Origin: CBDHDJ01 sp965261645
Lineage (GTDB): Bacteria; Pseudomonadota; Alphaproteobacteria; SHVV01
Assembly: GCA_965261645.1 (NCBI GenBank)
Contig: CBDHDJ010000003.1
Coordinates: 930,001 to 994,000 of the forward strand
Direction of reading: 5' to 3'
DNA length: 64,000 bases
This document shows positions 1 to 17,890 of the stretch, piece after piece. Both the position numbers and the translations under genes were made by a program. The notes beneath the pieces are model-generated. The model saw nothing but the letters and a program-made list of their open reading frames with translations, was not told where the DNA came from and did no database searches. Position 1 is the stretch's first letter; each line of letters opens with the position of its first letter.

Positions 1-1425
1 GACGTTGGCCGCCACATCGAACTCGCGGCGCATGCGATCGACGATGACCTCGAGGTGAAGCTCGCCCATGCCCTTGATCAGGGTCTGCCCGGTCTCGCTG
101 TCCGTCATGACGCGGAACGAGGGATCCTCGCCGGCGATGCGCCCGAGCGCGGCCGCCAGCTTGTCCTGGTCAGCCTTGGTCTTGGGCTCGACGGCGATCT
201 CGATGACCGGGTCGGGGAAATCGAGGCTTTCGAGCACCACCGGATGCTCGGGCGCGGCAAGGGTATCGCCCGTGCGCGCCGTCTTCAGGCCAGCGATCGC
301 CAAGATGTCGCCCGCCCACGCCTCTTTGACATCTTCGCGCATATTGGCGTGCATCTGAAGCATGCGGCCTACGCGCGCGCGCTTGTCCTTACCGACATTG
401 AGCACCGTCGCGCCTGTCTCGAGAACGCCGGAGTAGACACGCACAAACGACAGCGATCCGACGTAGGGATCGCTCATGATCTTGAACACGAGAGCGGCGA
501 AGGGCTCGGCGTCGTCGGCGTGGCGCTCCACGGATTCGCCCGATCTCACGTCGACGCCGCGGATCGCCGCCACGTCGGTCGGCGCCGGCAAGTAGTCGAT
601 GACCGCGTCCAGGAGCGGTTGTACCCCCTTGTTCTTGAAGGCCGAACCGTTCAGGACCGGCACAAGCACTCCCGCCAACGTGCCCGCGCGGATGCAACGT
701 TTGAGCGCCGCTTCGTCCGGCACCTGCCCTTCGAGATAGGTCTCGAGCGCCCGATCATCCTGGTCGACCACCTGCTCGATGAGCTGGGCGCGGTAGGCTG
801 CGGCCTCTTCCGCAAGGTCCGCAGGAATCTCCTCGTAGACGAACTCCGCCCCGAGCGTTTCCTCATTCCAGATCACGGCTTTCATCTTGATGAGGTCGAT
901 CACGCCCCGGTAGCTGGCCTCGAGCCCGACCGGAAGCTGAACCACGATGGGCGTAACGCCGAGCCGTTCGCGCATCATTGCGACACAGCGGAACAAATCG
1001 GCGCCCGTGCGGTCCATCTTGTTGACGAAACAGATGCACGGCACGCCATAGCGGTTGGCCTGGCGCCACACGGTTTCAGTCTGCGGCTCAACTCCGGCGA
1101 CGGCGTCGAAGAGTGCAACTGCGCCGTCGAGCACACGCAGGCTGCGCTCGACCTCGATGGTGAAATCGACGTGGCCCGGCGTATCTATGATGTTGATGCG
1201 GTGGTCATGCCAGAAGCACGTGGTCGCGGCCGAGGTGATCGTGATGCCACGCTCCTGCTCCTGTTCCATCCAGTCCATGGTCGCGGCGCCGTCGTGCACC
1301 TCGCCCATCTTGTAGGACCGCCCGGTGTAATAAAGGATCCGCTCCGTCGTCGTCGTCTTGCCGGCATCGATGTGCGCCATGATGCCGATATTGCGGTAGC
1401 GTTCGAGAGGCGTGACACGAGCCAT
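1..1425 (-). CDS. fusA: Elongation factor G, 3' part outside window
   Basis: Translocation GTPase of the ribosome, cytoplasmic. The start MARVTPLERYRNIG is at 1425. The G1 loop AHIDAGKTT lies at residues 17-25, followed by DTPGHVDF and NKMD, all intact. About 475 codons are visible, which is the G domain and domain II and beyond; the remaining 200 or so codons lie before base 1. It is the last visible gene of the rpsL-rpsG-fusA (str) operon and begins 26 bases after the rpsG stop. Identification is certain; only the C-terminus is unseen. Confidence 0.97.
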   Translation of the reverse strand, partial: MARVTPLERYRNIGIMAHIDAGKTTTTERILYYTGRSYKMGEVHDGAATMDWMEQEQERGITITSAATTCFWHDHRINIIDTPGHVDFTIEVERSLRVLDGAVALFDAVAGVEPQTETVWRQANRYGVPCICFVNKMDRTGADLFRCVAMMRERLGVTPIVVQLPVGLEASYRGVIDLIKMKAVIWNEETLGAEFVYEEIPADLAEEAAAYRAQLIEQVVDQDDRALETYLEGQVPDEAALKRCIRAGTLAGVLVPVLNGSAFKNKGVQPLLDAVIDYLPAPTDVAAIRGVDVRSGESVERHADDAEPFAALVFKIMSDPYVGSLSFVRVYSGVLETGATVLNVGKDKRARVGRMLQMHANMREDVKEAWAGDILAIAGLKTARTGDTLAAPEHPVVLESLDFPDPVIEIAVEPKTKADQDKLAAALGRIAGEDPSFRVMTDSETGQTLIKGMGELHLEVIVDRMRREFDVAANV

Positions 1426-1451
1426 GGCGGATCGACATGCGGTAGGAGGGG

Positions 1452-1922
1452 TTACCAGCGATAGTGGGAGAACGCCTTATTGGCGTCCGCCATGCGATGG
1501 GTGTCTTCACGCTTCTTCACCGCGGCACCACGATTGGCCGCGGCATCGATCAGCTCGCCGGACAGGCGATCCGTCATGGTGTGTTCGCCGCGCGCCCGGG
1601 CGGCCGCGATGAGCCAGCGGATCGCCAGCGCCTGGCCGCGCCCCATCCGCACTTCGGTCGGCACCTGATAGGTGGCGCCGCCGACCCGGCGCGAGCGCAC
1701 CTCGAGCGAGGGCTTCACATTGTCGAGTGCCTCATGGAAGACCTTGAGCGGCTCCTGGCCGGTCTGCGACTGAATTCGGTCGAACGCACCGTAAACGATG
1801 TACTCGGTGACCGACTTCTTGCCGGCGTACATCAACGAATTCATGAACTTGGTGACCACTTGGTCGCCAAATTTCGGGTCGGGAAAGACCTCCCGTTTCT
1901 CTGCAGCGCGGCGGCGGGACAT
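1452..1922 (-). CDS. rpsG: 30S ribosomal protein S7
   Basis: Primary 16S rRNA 3'-domain binder that nucleates assembly of the small-subunit head. It has 156 residues, the usual length, beginning MSRRRAAEKRE and containing the conserved segments GGATYQVP and RWLI. It ends KAFSHYRW, typical of bacterial S7. An AGGA-containing ribosome binding site precedes the start. It follows rpsL by 10 bases and precedes fusA by 26, the normal str order. In enterobacteria S7 is the translational repressor of this operon; nothing here tests that. Confidence 0.98.
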   Translation of the reverse strand: MSRRRAAEKREVFPDPKFGDQVVTKFMNSLMYAGKKSVTEYIVYGAFDRIQSQTGQEPLKVFHEALDNVKPSLEVRSRRVGGATYQVPTEVRMGRGQALAIRWLIAAARARGEHTMTDRLSGELIDAAANRGAAVKKREDTHRMADANKAFSHYRW

Positions 1923-1932
1923 GGCGGGTGTC

Positions 1933-2304
1933 CTATTTCGGCCGTTTGGTGCCGTATTTCGAACGGCGTTGGCGTCTGTCGCCCACCCCTTGGGTGTCGA
2001 GCACGCCCCGAATCACGTGGTAGCGCACGCCGGGCAGGTCCTTAACCCGGCCGCCGCGGATCATCACCACAGAATGCTCCTGAAGATTGTGCCCTTCGCC
2101 CGGGATATAGCTGGTCACCTCGAAGCCGTTGGTCAGGCGAACCCGCGCCACCTTGCGGAGTGCCGAGTTTGGCTTCTTGGGCGTGGTCGTATAGACGCGC
2201 GTGCACACGCCGCGCTTTTGCGGGCAGCCCTCCATAGCCGGTACTTTGTTGCGCGCCACCGGCTTGATCCGGGGCTTGCGTATCATCTGGTTGATCGTCG
2301 GCAT
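1933..2304 (-). CDS. rpsL: 30S ribosomal protein S12
   Basis: Decoding-centre protein of the small subunit. The start MPTINQMIRKPR at 2304 gives 123 residues, the family length. A longer in-frame reading back to 2409 would add 35 residues through leader hairpins and is rejected. The TPKKPNSALRK and GGRVKDLPGVRYH loops keep the lysines whose substitution gives streptomycin resistance, so the allele looks wild type. It is the first gene of the str operon, about 160 bases downstream of a well-formed promoter. Confidence 0.98.
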   Translation of the reverse strand: MPTINQMIRKPRIKPVARNKVPAMEGCPQKRGVCTRVYTTTPKKPNSALRKVARVRLTNGFEVTSYIPGEGHNLQEHSVVMIRGGRVKDLPGVRYHVIRGVLDTQGVGDRRQRRSKYGTKRPK

Positions 2305-2347
2305 GACCCTACCAGCCGTTTCGTGAGCTGGGCTTCCCATATACACA

Positions 2348-2396
2348 CGGCGGCGAACCATGCGGTTCGCCGCCGAAGCTTCAGCCCGTTCGGGCT
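2348..2396 (-). promoter_or_regulatory. Two tandem hairpins in the str-operon leader RNA
   Basis: The 5' leader between the promoter near 2473-2501 and rpsL holds a perfect 12-bp inverted repeat (arms 2348-2359 and 2364-2375, 4-base loop). Upstream of it in the transcript is a 6-bp inverted repeat, arms 2383-2388 and 2391-2396. No U-run follows the larger hairpin, so it is not a standard intrinsic terminator. It could be an attenuator, an RNA stability element, or a ribosomal-protein binding site. Structure is seen; role is inferred. Confidence 0.5.
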
Positions 2397-2472
2397 TGGC
2401 ACCTTCCACTTTTTCGCGGGCGCAACGTCTAGGCGTGCAAGCCTACCACCAACGCCCCCAAGAGAGGGCCAC

Positions 2473-2501
2473 ATAGTAGTGAGCCGACTTTAACCCGTCA
2501 A
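2473..2501 (-). promoter_or_regulatory. Putative sigma70-type promoter of the str operon
   Basis: On the minus strand there is TTGACG (2501-2496), a 17-base spacer, then TACTAT (2478-2473), which is close to consensus. An AT-rich stretch lies just upstream. It sits between rpoC and rpsL, so rpsL-rpsG-fusA can be transcribed independently of the rpoBC operon. Confidence 0.6.
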
Positions 2502-2598
2502 GCCAAAACCATTAATTCTCTAGGCTTTCCGGGGTTGGAGCCACGACGATTCGGGGCCGTCCGTGAAGACTAGAACGGCGCCGGCCGATGGTCCATCC

Positions 2599-6801
<4,203 letters not shown>

Positions 6802-6817
6802 GAGCTTCGCTCCTCAG

Positions 6818-6840
6818 AAAGGGCCCCGGTCAGGGGCCTT
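6818..6840 (-). other. Imperfect hairpin in the rpoB-rpoC spacer
   Basis: The arms AAGGGCCCC and GGGGCCTT, with a 5-base loop and one bulged G, lie in the 95-base spacer between rpoB and rpoC. There is no T-run, so it is unlikely to stop transcription. It could be an RNA processing or stability element. Confidence 0.35.
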
Positions 6841-6896
6841 GGCGGTCTCGAGTGCCCGCCGGTTACCACCAAATTCCACACCGCGCGCCGCGGTCA

Positions 6897-10988
<4,092 letters not shown>

Positions 10989-11217
10989 TCTTCGTCCTCG
11001 GTTTTCATGGCGCTGTGCTCATTCCCGCTCGGGGGCATGGCACGCGGCAGCGTACTTGTGTGTGGGCGCGGGCAACTCTGCGGCGCAGCGAAAGCCGCCT
11101 GGCGGCGCAAACCGGCGGCCGACGCCCGGAATACTGGCGCATGTCAAGGCCCGCAGGGCCCACGCGGCCCCGGCGTTGTCTTCACGCCTGGCTCGACGGT
11201 CCGTCAATGGGGCGCCG
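10989..11217 (-). other. rplL-rpoB spacer
   Basis: This 229-base GC-rich non-coding stretch lies between rplL and rpoB. Short GC inverted repeats can be drawn, but none is followed by a T-run. In enterobacteria this spacer holds an attenuator and an RNase III site. I see no specific element I can support here. Confidence 0.4.
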
Positions 11218-11601
11218 CTACTTGATCTCGACCGTAGCGCCCGCTCCCTCGAGCTGCTCTTTGATTTTCGCGGCCTCCTCTTTGTCGACGCCCCCTTTGA
11301 CCTCTTTGGGCGCCGCTTCAACGAGGTCCTTGGCCTCTTTCAGTCCGAGGCTGGTGATCGCCCGCACTTCCTTGATCACGTTGATCTTCTTTTCACCGAA
11401 CGCCGCTAGGATGACCGTGAAATGGACCTGCTCCTCGGCCGCTTGGCCCTCGGCCGACGCACCGGCCGCTGGCGGAGCCGCCACGGCCACGGGTGCCGCC
11501 GCCGACACGCCCCACTTCTCCTCCAACATTTTGGAGAGCTCGGCGGCTTCCATGACGGTCAATGACGAAAGATCGTCGGCAATTTTTTGTAAATTAGCCA
11601 T
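11218..11601 (-). CDS. rplL: 50S ribosomal protein L7/L12
   Basis: Stalk protein that recruits and activates translational GTPases. It has 127 residues: an N-terminal dimerisation helix region (MANLQKIADDLSSLTVMEAAELSKMLEE), an Ala/Pro-rich hinge near residues 34-55, and a C-terminal domain with FGEKKINVIKEVR and TSLGLKEAKDLVE. Normal length. It lies 43 bases after rplJ, whose product carries the L7/L12 dimers, so the unusual L10 tail described here directly concerns this protein's partner. Confidence 0.98.
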   Translation of the reverse strand: MANLQKIADDLSSLTVMEAAELSKMLEEKWGVSAAAPVAVAAPPAAGASAEGQAAEEQVHFTVILAAFGEKKINVIKEVRAITSLGLKEAKDLVEAAPKEVKGGVDKEEAAKIKEQLEGAGATVEIK

Positions 11602-11644
11602 CTAGTGCGTCTCCTCGGTTAAACCAATCGGCCCGCGCCCGCCT

Positions 11645-12295
<651 letters not shown>

Positions 12296-12353
12296 TTCAG
12301 CTATCCCTCACCCGTCGTTGGCTACCGATCGTGCTTTCCACGCCACCGCGGCG

Positions 12354-13058
12354 TCACCCGGCCTGCACGGTCACGACATCGATCTTGACGCCGGGCCCCT
12401 GGCTCGACGACAGCGCCACCTTCCTCAGGAAACTACCCTTGGCGCCGCTCGGCTTGGCCCGCACGATGGCATCGACGAAGGCTTGGAGGTTCTCGAGGAT
12501 CTGCTCCTCCGAGAAGCTCGCTTTGCCGATGCCAGCGTGGATGACCCCCGCCTTCTCGACGCGGAACTCGATTTCGCCGCCCTTGACGCCCTTGATCGCT
12601 TCTGCAACGTCCTGCGTGACGGTCCCCACCTTGGGGTTGGGCATCAGCCCGCGCGGCCCCAGAATTTTGCCCAGCTTGCCGACCACCGGCATCATGTCGG
12701 GGGTCGCAATGCAACGCTCGAATTCGATGGCGCCGCCCTGGATGGTCGCGGCCAAATCCTCGGCGCCCACGATGTCGGCGCCGGCCGCCTTGGCTTCCTC
12801 CGCCTTGTCACCCTTGGCGAACACCGCGACTCGCACCGCCTTGCCGGTCCCGTTGGGCAGGCGAACGACACCACGCACCATCTGATCCGCGTGGCGCGGA
12901 TCGACGTTGAGGTTGACCGCGATCTCGATGGTCTCGTCGAACTTCGCTTTGGCCCCATCCTTGACCAGCTTGACGGCTTCGCCGGGCTGGTAACTGTGGG
13001 CGGGGTCGATGCCGTCCTTAATCGCTCGCAGTCGCTTGCCGTTCTTCGCCATCGCCAT
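12354..13058 (-). CDS. rplA: 50S ribosomal protein L1
   Basis: Binds 23S rRNA at the L1 stalk near the E site. It has 234 residues (MAMAKNGKRLRAIKDGID...), with the conserved GKLGKILGPRGLMPNPKVGT segment and the KGGEIEFRVEKAG strand. Starts at residue 1 (13058) or residue 3 (13052) are both possible. Either lies inside the extended 3' end of rplK, a 35-41 base overlap that suggests translational coupling. In other bacteria L1 represses its own L11-L1 mRNA; no site was mapped here. Confidence 0.97.
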   Translation of the reverse strand: MAMAKNGKRLRAIKDGIDPAHSYQPGEAVKLVKDGAKAKFDETIEIAVNLNVDPRHADQMVRGVVRLPNGTGKAVRVAVFAKGDKAEEAKAAGADIVGAEDLAATIQGGAIEFERCIATPDMMPVVGKLGKILGPRGLMPNPKVGTVTQDVAEAIKGVKGGEIEFRVEKAGVIHAGIGKASFSEEQILENLQAFVDAIVRAKPSGAKGSFLRKVALSSSQGPGVKIDVVTVQAG

Positions 13059-13545
13059 CGTCTTTCGTTTCGCCTTCCGGAATTTCCCTTACGGTCACCT
13101 CGACGGGCGGAGCACCGTCCTCCTGCACGACGATCCCCATCGAGCGGGCCGAGCCCGCGATCATGCGGCAGGCCGCATCGAGATCGTACGCGTTGAGATC
13201 AACCATCTTGCTTTCCGCGATTTCACGTACCTGGCTCACGGTGACCGAACCCACCACCTCACGACCCGCCTCGGCCGCGGCTTTTTCGAGCCCGGCCGCC
13301 TGGCGCAAGAGATAGGATGCCGGCGGTGTCTTGGTCTCGAAGCTGAAGCTCTTGTCGACATAAACGGTGACCATGGTCGGGATCGGCACACCCGGGGTCA
13401 TGCTTTGGCTGTGGGAATTGAACGCCTTGCAGAACTCCATGATATTCACGCCGCGCTGCCCTAACGCCGGGCCAATCGGCGGTGAGGGATTGGCCTGGCC
13501 CGCCGGCACGTGGAGCTTGATGTAACCTTCGATTTTCTTCGCCAT
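13018..13545 (-). CDS. rplK: 50S ribosomal protein L11, C-terminally extended
   Basis: GTPase-centre protein that binds the 1070 region of 23S rRNA. Residues 1 to about 143 are normal L11 (MAKKIEGYIKLHVPAGQANP, GPALGQRGVNIMEFCKAFN, ARSMGIVV). A further 32 or so residues, acidic toward the end (IPEGETKDDGDGEERQATASD), follow the usual terminus and run into the start of rplA. The family is typically about 142 residues, so the tail is unusual. It probably arose by loss of the original stop. The enzyme-facing N-domain is intact. Confidence 0.97.
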   Translation of the reverse strand: MAKKIEGYIKLHVPAGQANPSPPIGPALGQRGVNIMEFCKAFNSHSQSMTPGVPIPTMVTVYVDKSFSFETKTPPASYLLRQAAGLEKAAAEAGREVVGSVTVSQVREIAESKMVDLNAYDLDAACRMIAGSARSMGIVVQEDGAPPVEVTVREIPEGETKDDGDGEERQATASD

Positions 13546-13601
13546 AGCCTAACGCCTAAAATCGGCACCTGCCGTCTGTCGGCCCCGATACCCCAATCCG
13601 C

Positions 13602-14132
13602 TCATGTTTTCTCGACCTGGGTGAACTCCAGTTCCACCGGCGTCGCGCGGCCAAAAATCGACACGGCGACTTTGAGCCGGGAGCGCTCCTCGTCGATCTC
13701 CTCGACAAACCCGTTGAACGACGTGAACGGCCCGTCGCAGACGCGCACCTGCTCGCCCACTTCGAAAATGATCGAGGGCTTGGGCCGTTCGACCCCTTCC
13801 TGCACCTGATGGAGGATGCGCTCGGCCTCGGCCTTCGTGATCGGCGCAGGCTTGCCGCCGCTGCCAAGAAAGCCGGTGACCTTGGGGGTGTTCTTGACGA
13901 GGTGATAGACGTCTTCCGTCATGTCGAGTTTGGCCAGTACGTAGCCGGGAAAGAATTTGCGTTCGCCATGGACCTTGCGGCCCCGGCGCATCTCGACCAC
14001 TTCCTCGACGGGCACGAGCACCTCGAGAATCACGTCGTTGAGACCCTTGGTTTCGGCCTGCTCCATGATCGATTGCGCGACCTTCTTCTCGAAGCCCGAA
14101 TAGGCGTGAACGATGTACCAACGCGCTTCCAT
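13602..14132 (-). CDS. nusG: Transcription termination/antitermination factor NusG
   Basis: NusG couples RNA polymerase to Rho and to the ribosome. From MEARWYIVHAYSGFEKKV at 14132 it has 176 residues. The NGN domain includes HGERKFFPGYVLAKLDM, and the C-terminal KOW domain includes GEQVRVCDGPFTSFNG. An upstream in-frame start at 14192 would add 20 residues overlapping secE and is not used. It lies 4 bases after secE, so the two are almost certainly cotranscribed and translationally coupled. Confidence 0.97.
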   Translation of the reverse strand: MEARWYIVHAYSGFEKKVAQSIMEQAETKGLNDVILEVLVPVEEVVEMRRGRKVHGERKFFPGYVLAKLDMTEDVYHLVKNTPKVTGFLGSGGKPAPITKAEAERILHQVQEGVERPKPSIIFEVGEQVRVCDGPFTSFNGFVEEIDEERSRLKVAVSIFGRATPVELEFTQVEKT

Positions 14133-14136
14133 CAGC

Positions 14137-14334
14137 CTAGCTCCCGAGACCCAGGATGCTCTGAACGCCGAAGGAGAGGATCTGATCGACAACGAAAAAG
14201 AACACCGCGGCCAGGATCGACATGATCAGGACCATGATCGTGGCCATCATCGTTTCGCGCCGCCTCGGCCATATGACCTTCGAGGTTTCCTGACGCACTT
14301 GACGAACGAATTCGACGGGACTGGTTTTCGCCAT
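14137..14334 (-). CDS. secE: Preprotein translocase subunit SecE
   Basis: Essential inner-membrane clamp of the SecYEG channel. It has 65 residues of the short single-span type. A basic amphipathic N-terminus (SPVEFVRQVRQETSKVIWPRRRE, residues 5-27) precedes one membrane segment, TIMVLIMSILAAVFFFVVDQ. Position between tRNA-Trp and nusG is the standard proteobacterial arrangement. Confidence 0.95.
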   Translation of the reverse strand: MAKTSPVEFVRQVRQETSKVIWPRRRETMMATIMVLIMSILAAVFFFVVDQILSFGVQSILGLGS

Positions 14335-14383
14335 GCTGGTGTTTATCGATCCAACTCTCGCGGCGCGCCGCTACGTTGAAGAC

Positions 14384-14459
14384 TGGCAGGAGTGGCGGGA
14401 CTCGAACCCACAACCCCCGGTTTTGGAGACCGGTGCTCTACCAATTGAGCTACACTCCT
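14384..14459 (-). tRNA. tRNA-Trp (CCA anticodon)
   Basis: 76 nucleotides with encoded 3' CCA. The acceptor arms AGGAGTG and CACTCCT pair perfectly, the D loop reads AGCTCAATTGGTAGAGC, and the T arm contains GGTTCGAGTCC. The anticodon loop CTCCAAA gives CCA. It lies between tuf and secE, as in many proteobacteria. Confidence 0.97.
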
Positions 14460-14546
14460 TCGCAGCGGTCACGCCCGCCGGGGCTTCTCTACACATCGTT
14501 GTGGGCCGATCCTAACGCCCGCAACCTCCAAGGCTCACTAGAAACG

Positions 14547-15737
<1,191 letters not shown>

Positions 15738-15839
15738 CGTCTCTCATTTCCTGTCAATCGCAGTATTACTTGCAGTTCTTGACTACCTCGGCCCATTCCC
15801 GACGCCGGGGCGGTCGGCTCTCACCCCGCGTCGCCAAAC

Positions 15840-15913
15840 TGGAGCGGGTGATGGGAGTCGAACCCACGTAACCAGCTTGGAAGGCTGGGGCTCTACCATT
15901 GAGCTACACCCGC
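15840..15913 (-). tRNA. tRNA-Gly (TCC anticodon)
   Basis: 74 nucleotides with encoded CCA. The acceptor arms are GCGGGTG and CACCCGC. The anticodon loop CTTCCAA gives TCC, and the T arm contains GGTTCGACTCC. It lies between tRNA-Tyr and tuf in one transcription unit. Confidence 0.97.
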
Positions 15914-16009
15914 CGCGGTCATTCTGTTCCCGATTGGCTGGCCGTCCCACGTTACCCCTGCATCTTCGGTTGCCCTTGGCCTTGCCCCCGCGAGAACCCT
16001 GATCTGGCC

Positions 16010-16095
16010 TGGTGGAGGGGGTAGGATTCGAACCTACGTAGACGTACGTCGGCAGATTTACAGTCTGCTGCCTTTGACCGCTCGGCCACCCCTCC
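16010..16095 (-). tRNA. tRNA-Tyr (GTA anticodon)
   Basis: 86 nucleotides with a long variable arm, as expected for bacterial class II tRNA-Tyr, and encoded CCA. The acceptor arms are GGAGGGG and CCCCTCC, the anticodon loop is CTGTAAA, and the T arm contains GGTTCGAATCC. It is the first gene of the tRNA-tuf-secE-nusG unit. Confidence 0.97.
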
Positions 16096-16132
16096 AGGAA
16101 GACAAAAGCGGTCTCTGCAAATGTGCTGCCGC

Positions 16133-16160
16133 ACTATGTAGATTTTCCGCCGATCGTCAA
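16133..16160 (-). promoter_or_regulatory. Putative promoter of the tRNA-Tyr/Gly-tuf operon
   Basis: On the minus strand TTGACG (16160-16155), a 16-base spacer and CATAGT (16138-16133) lie about 40 bases upstream of tRNA-Tyr. This is a reasonable housekeeping promoter for the stable-RNA and tuf transcript. Confidence 0.5.
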
Positions 16161-16262
16161 TGCCAAAGACGCATACGAGCGCCCCTCGGCGCCACCTCTG
16201 GCGCGAGCACTGTACGCATGAGATGTGTTGACACGTTCGTAGGACTAAATATATGCCGGCTC

Positions 16263-17069
16263 ATGGCCAAACGCAAGCGCTCTCGCACGCCCGGCCCGAC
16301 CTCCGAGTCGCGCCCTAAACCGCTCCCGCAAAAGGGAAAACCCGGCCCCTCATCGCCGTCTCGAACGTCGCTTTGGCTCTACGGCAGCCATGCCGTCCAG
16401 GCCGGCCTCGAAAACCCCCGTCGCCGCTGGCACCGGCTGTTGGCCACGGCGCAGGCGGCACGGGGCCTTCCGGGGGTTTGGCGGCGCGAAATCGTCGAGC
16501 GGCACGTGATCGAGCGCCTGCTGCCGCCGGATGCCGTGCATCAGGGCTTGGCGCTCGAGGTCGCGCCGCTGGCTCAGCCGGACTTGCGCGACGCCGCCGC
16601 GCCGGTGGCGGGAGAGCGCGGAATCGTGGTGGTCCTCGATCGGGTGAGCGATCCCCATAACGTGGGTGCCATCCTGCGCTCGGCAGCGGCATTCGGCGCC
16701 CGTGCCGTTGTCACCTCGGAGCGCCATGCCCCGGCGGCCACGGGCGCGCTGGCCAAGGCCGCATCGGGCGCCCTCGAGATCGTGCCCTTCGTGCGCGTCG
16801 CCAACCTGGCCCAGGCGCTCCGCGACCTTGCCACGCTCGGCTATTGGTGCATCGGCTTGGCGGCGGAGGCGCCGGTGACGCTGGCCGAGGCGAAACCGCC
16901 GGGCAACGCAGCCCTCGTGCTCGGCGCCGAGGGCAAGGGCCTGCGCCGCTTGACCGCCGAGCGCTGCGATGCGCTGGCACGCCTTCCCGCGCGCGCCGCG
17001 ATGAGCCAGCTCAACGTCTCCAACGCCGCCGCCGTCGCGCTCTACGAGCTCCGCCGCGACGAGCGTTGA
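16263..17069 (+). CDS. rlmB: 23S rRNA (guanosine 2'-O)-methyltransferase, RlmB/SpoU family
   Basis: SPOUT-class RNA ribose methyltransferase. The start MAKRKRSRTPGPTSESR at 16263 gives 268 residues. An upstream reading through tRNA-Tyr is rejected. A basic N-terminal tail is followed by the substrate-binding domain (YGSHAVQAGLENP) and the three SPOUT motifs: DPHNVGAILRSAAAFG, LVLGAEGKGLRRLT and MSQLNVSNAAAVALYE. The knotted SAM site is complete. It is divergent from the tRNA-Tyr operon. The target guanosine (G2251 in the E. coli enzyme) is assumed by family. Confidence 0.9.
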   Translation: MAKRKRSRTPGPTSESRPKPLPQKGKPGPSSPSRTSLWLYGSHAVQAGLENPRRRWHRLLATAQAARGLPGVWRREIVERHVIERLLPPDAVHQGLALEVAPLAQPDLRDAAAPVAGERGIVVVLDRVSDPHNVGAILRSAAAFGARAVVTSERHAPAATGALAKAASGALEIVPFVRVANLAQALRDLATLGYWCIGLAAEAPVTLAEAKPPGNAALVLGAEGKGLRRLTAERCDALARLPARAAMSQLNVSNAAAVALYELRRDER

Positions 17070-17197
17070 GATGCGCTGCGTGATCTGCCGCCGTGACGCT
17101 GCCGCGCTCCACCAGCGCCCGGATGCCCGGCCCGTTCGCCCTTCCCCATCGGCCTCAATCCCATTATATCCTGAGGCCGGGCATATCCTGACGCCGG

Positions 17198-17273
17198 GCC
17201 GGCTTAGCTCAGTTGGGAGAGCAGGTGATTTGTAATCACCAGGTCGGGGGTTCGAGTCCTCCAGCCGGCACCA
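17198..17273 (+). tRNA. tRNA-Thr (TGT anticodon)
   Basis: 76 nucleotides with encoded CCA. The acceptor arms are GCCGGCT and AGCCGGC, the anticodon loop is TTTGTAA, and the T arm contains GGTTCGAGTCC. It stands alone between rlmB and the LOV gene. Confidence 0.97.
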
Positions 17274-17516
17274 CGTTGTTTTTACTTCGCAGGCGGCCCA
17301 CACGAACACGTGACGCGGCACTAACCGTTTGACCTATTGCGCCCAGCGCGCCGATCCATCATGGTAGCGCGTACCGGCGACATGGTATCTCGCGCCGGCC
17401 CCGCAGCGTCTTTCCATCACCCCAGATTGATAACGCCGATCGGCTGTCCATGAAGCGTCCTCTCGCGGATAAGGCTCAGATTCCGCACCTGACGGCGGAC
17501 GAGAACCCGGCGGAGC

Positions 17517-17870
17517 GTGGTGATCACGGACCCCACGCAACCCGACAATCCCGTCATTCACGCCAATGAGGAGTTCTATCGCGTCACCGGCTATACGCCG
17601 AAGGACGTCCTGGGACGCAACTGGGACTTTCTCACGGGCAGCGACACCGACCCGAAGGCCGCGGCCGCGTTGCAAAAGGCGGTAGCCGAAGGCCTGCCGC
17701 TCACGGTCGATATTCTCAACTGCAAAAAGAGCGGCACGCCGTTCTGGAACCGGGTGCGCCTCCGGCCGGTCAGGCGCACCGATGGGACGCTGGTTCACTT
17801 CGTCAGCGGACAGAACCCCATTCGCGCCGATGAGGTGACACGCCGCGCCGTGTTCGAGTATCTCGACTGA
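17517..17870 (+). CDS. Single LOV/PAS domain protein lacking the photoactive cysteine
   Basis: It has 117 residues. The fold signature is that of a flavin-binding LOV domain: VITDPTQPDNPVIHANEEF, then GRNWDFLTGSDTDP, then DILNCKKSGTPFWNR and HFVSGQ. In LOV photoreceptors the second motif is GRNCRFLQG, with the cysteine forming the flavin adduct. Here Trp replaces that cysteine, although the Asn, Asn and Gln flavin contacts remain. The start is a GTG at 17517, since a stop at 17490 closes the frame upstream. An ATG at 17450 opens a different frame (MKRPLADKAQIPHL), so an N-terminal frameshift is possible. No kinase or output domain is attached. Confidence 0.8.
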   Translation: MVITDPTQPDNPVIHANEEFYRVTGYTPKDVLGRNWDFLTGSDTDPKAAAALQKAVAEGLPLTVDILNCKKSGTPFWNRVRLRPVRRTDGTLVHFVSGQNPIRADEVTRRAVFEYLD

Positions 17871-17890
17871 TCGCAGTCACGCTGCGGCCG

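Noticed and set aside
2305..2409. N-terminal extension of S12
   Set aside because: It runs through the leader hairpins, and the family start MPTINQ is at 2304.
17198..17273. tRNA-Thr as target of the integrase
   Set aside because: It is 40 kb away, with normal genes between.
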